Shown here: positions 6,119-7,703 of the stretch, in pieces
Layout: each line of letters starts with the position of its first letter
Numbering within the stretch: the first letter of the stretch is position 1
Notes under the pieces: model-generated
Told to the model about the DNA's origin: nothing
The model's input: only the letters and a program-made list of their open reading frames with translations
The model's database searches: none
Assembly (NCBI GenBank): GCA_001766965.1
Contig: MEKM01000060.1
Span: 1,666-9,368, forward strand
Source: Acidobacteria bacterium RIFCSPHIGHO2_01_FULL_67_28
GTDB taxonomy: Bacteria; Acidobacteriota; Terriglobia; Acidiferrales; 2-02-FULL-67-57
Direction: 5' to 3'
DNA: 7,703 nucleotides
Translations under genes and position numbers: made by a program

Positions 6119-6326
6119 CACCCACTTTTCTTCTGCTCCGTTGTTCATCATCGCCCCAGCCCAAGAAGTACCCGATGAGCTCCAGGATTACGCCGAGGAT
6201 TACGCCAGCCACGGCACCCGGGAACCAGGAGAGGGTTCCTATCCAGACATACGCGAGGACAGTGACTAAGATAGCAAGAGCAATTGCATACAGAGTCCAG
6301 AACCACTTGTTGGACAGAGACGCCAT
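6084..6326 (-). CDS. Small two-helix membrane protein downstream of hutU
   Basis: This encodes 80 residues of no family I recognise. A short polar start (MASLSNK) is followed by a first membrane helix at about 9-28 and a second at about 34-57. The second carries a glycine zipper, G37-xxx-G41-xxx-G45, plus G52-xxx-G56, a pattern that favours close helix packing or oligomers. An acidic-basic then Gly/Pro-rich cytosolic-looking tail follows (58-80). The ATG at 6326 is 5 nt after the hutU stop, with no clear ribosome binding site, so it probably depends on translational coupling. Its last 35 bp overlap the 3' end of the HATPase gene on the other strand. By hand count GC is about 55% over 6121-6360 against about 70% in a sample of hutU (7381-7440); membrane codons explain only part of that. 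A transport role for histidine or urocanate is possible but unsupported. Confidence 0.72.
   Translation of the reverse strand: MASLSNKWFWTLYAIALAILVTVLAYVWIGTLSWFPGAVAGVILGVILELIGYFLGWGDDEQRSRRKVGARPTGGGQPSS
6184..6206. repeat. 12-bp tandem duplication inside the second membrane helix
   Basis: AGGATTACGCC occurs twice (6184-6194 and 6196-6206), offset by 12 bp. Read in the minus-strand gene it encodes GVIL twice (residues 41-48), adding about one helical turn and placing two of the zipper glycines. It is in frame, so it extends rather than breaks the protein. Confidence 0.7.
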
Positions 6327-6331
6327 GAGTG

Positions 6332-7703
<1,372 letters not shown>

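Overview
This window comes from a GC-rich bacterium that is almost certainly diderm. Its partial Mla-type ABC ATPase plus MCE protein pair implies lipid transport across an envelope with an outer membrane. The fused formiminotransferase-cyclodeaminase, the secreted protein of unknown function and the style of the HATPase protein fit Acidobacteriota best. That placement is inference from gene content and sequence style, not from a phylogenetic marker.

Layout. (1) 1-1339, plus strand: the 3' end of an MlaF-like ABC ATPase, then a complete MlaD-like MCE protein with a long helical C-terminus. (2) 1343-5389, minus strand: read in its own direction this is hutI, an 82-residue unknown protein, ftcD, and a secreted unknown protein. 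hutI overlaps the small ORF by 29 bp, the small ORF is 11 nt from ftcD, and ftcD is 36 nt from the secreted-protein gene, so this looks like one transcription unit. It meets the MCE gene tail to tail with only 3 nt between stop codons. (3) 5390-5451: a 62-nt divergent control region with a near-consensus sigma70-type promoter for the plus strand and a small GC-rich inverted repeat over the hutI ribosome binding site. (4) 5452-6118, plus strand: a 54-residue FmdB-type zinc-ribbon protein followed by an RsbW-like HATPase protein. (5) 6084-7703, minus strand: hutU (urocanase, its N-terminus beyond the window), then an 80-residue two-helix membrane protein whose 3' end overlaps the HATPase gene tail to tail by 35 bp.

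The central theme is histidine degradation. HutU hydrates urocanate to imidazolonepropionate, HutI opens the ring to N-formimino-glutamate, and FtcD moves the formimino group to tetrahydrofolate and deaminates it, giving glutamate, methenyl-THF and ammonia. Histidine ammonia-lyase (hutH) is not in the window and could lie beyond its right edge. The hut genes are split by the inverted zinc-ribbon/HATPase pair, so they must form at least two transcription units.

I see no mobile element, CRISPR array, tRNA or rRNA and no convincing terminator. The window is mostly ordinary metabolism. The points most worth a second look are the two small unknown proteins attached to the hut genes, the altered ATP-binding G1 box of the HATPase protein, and the compact divergent control region.
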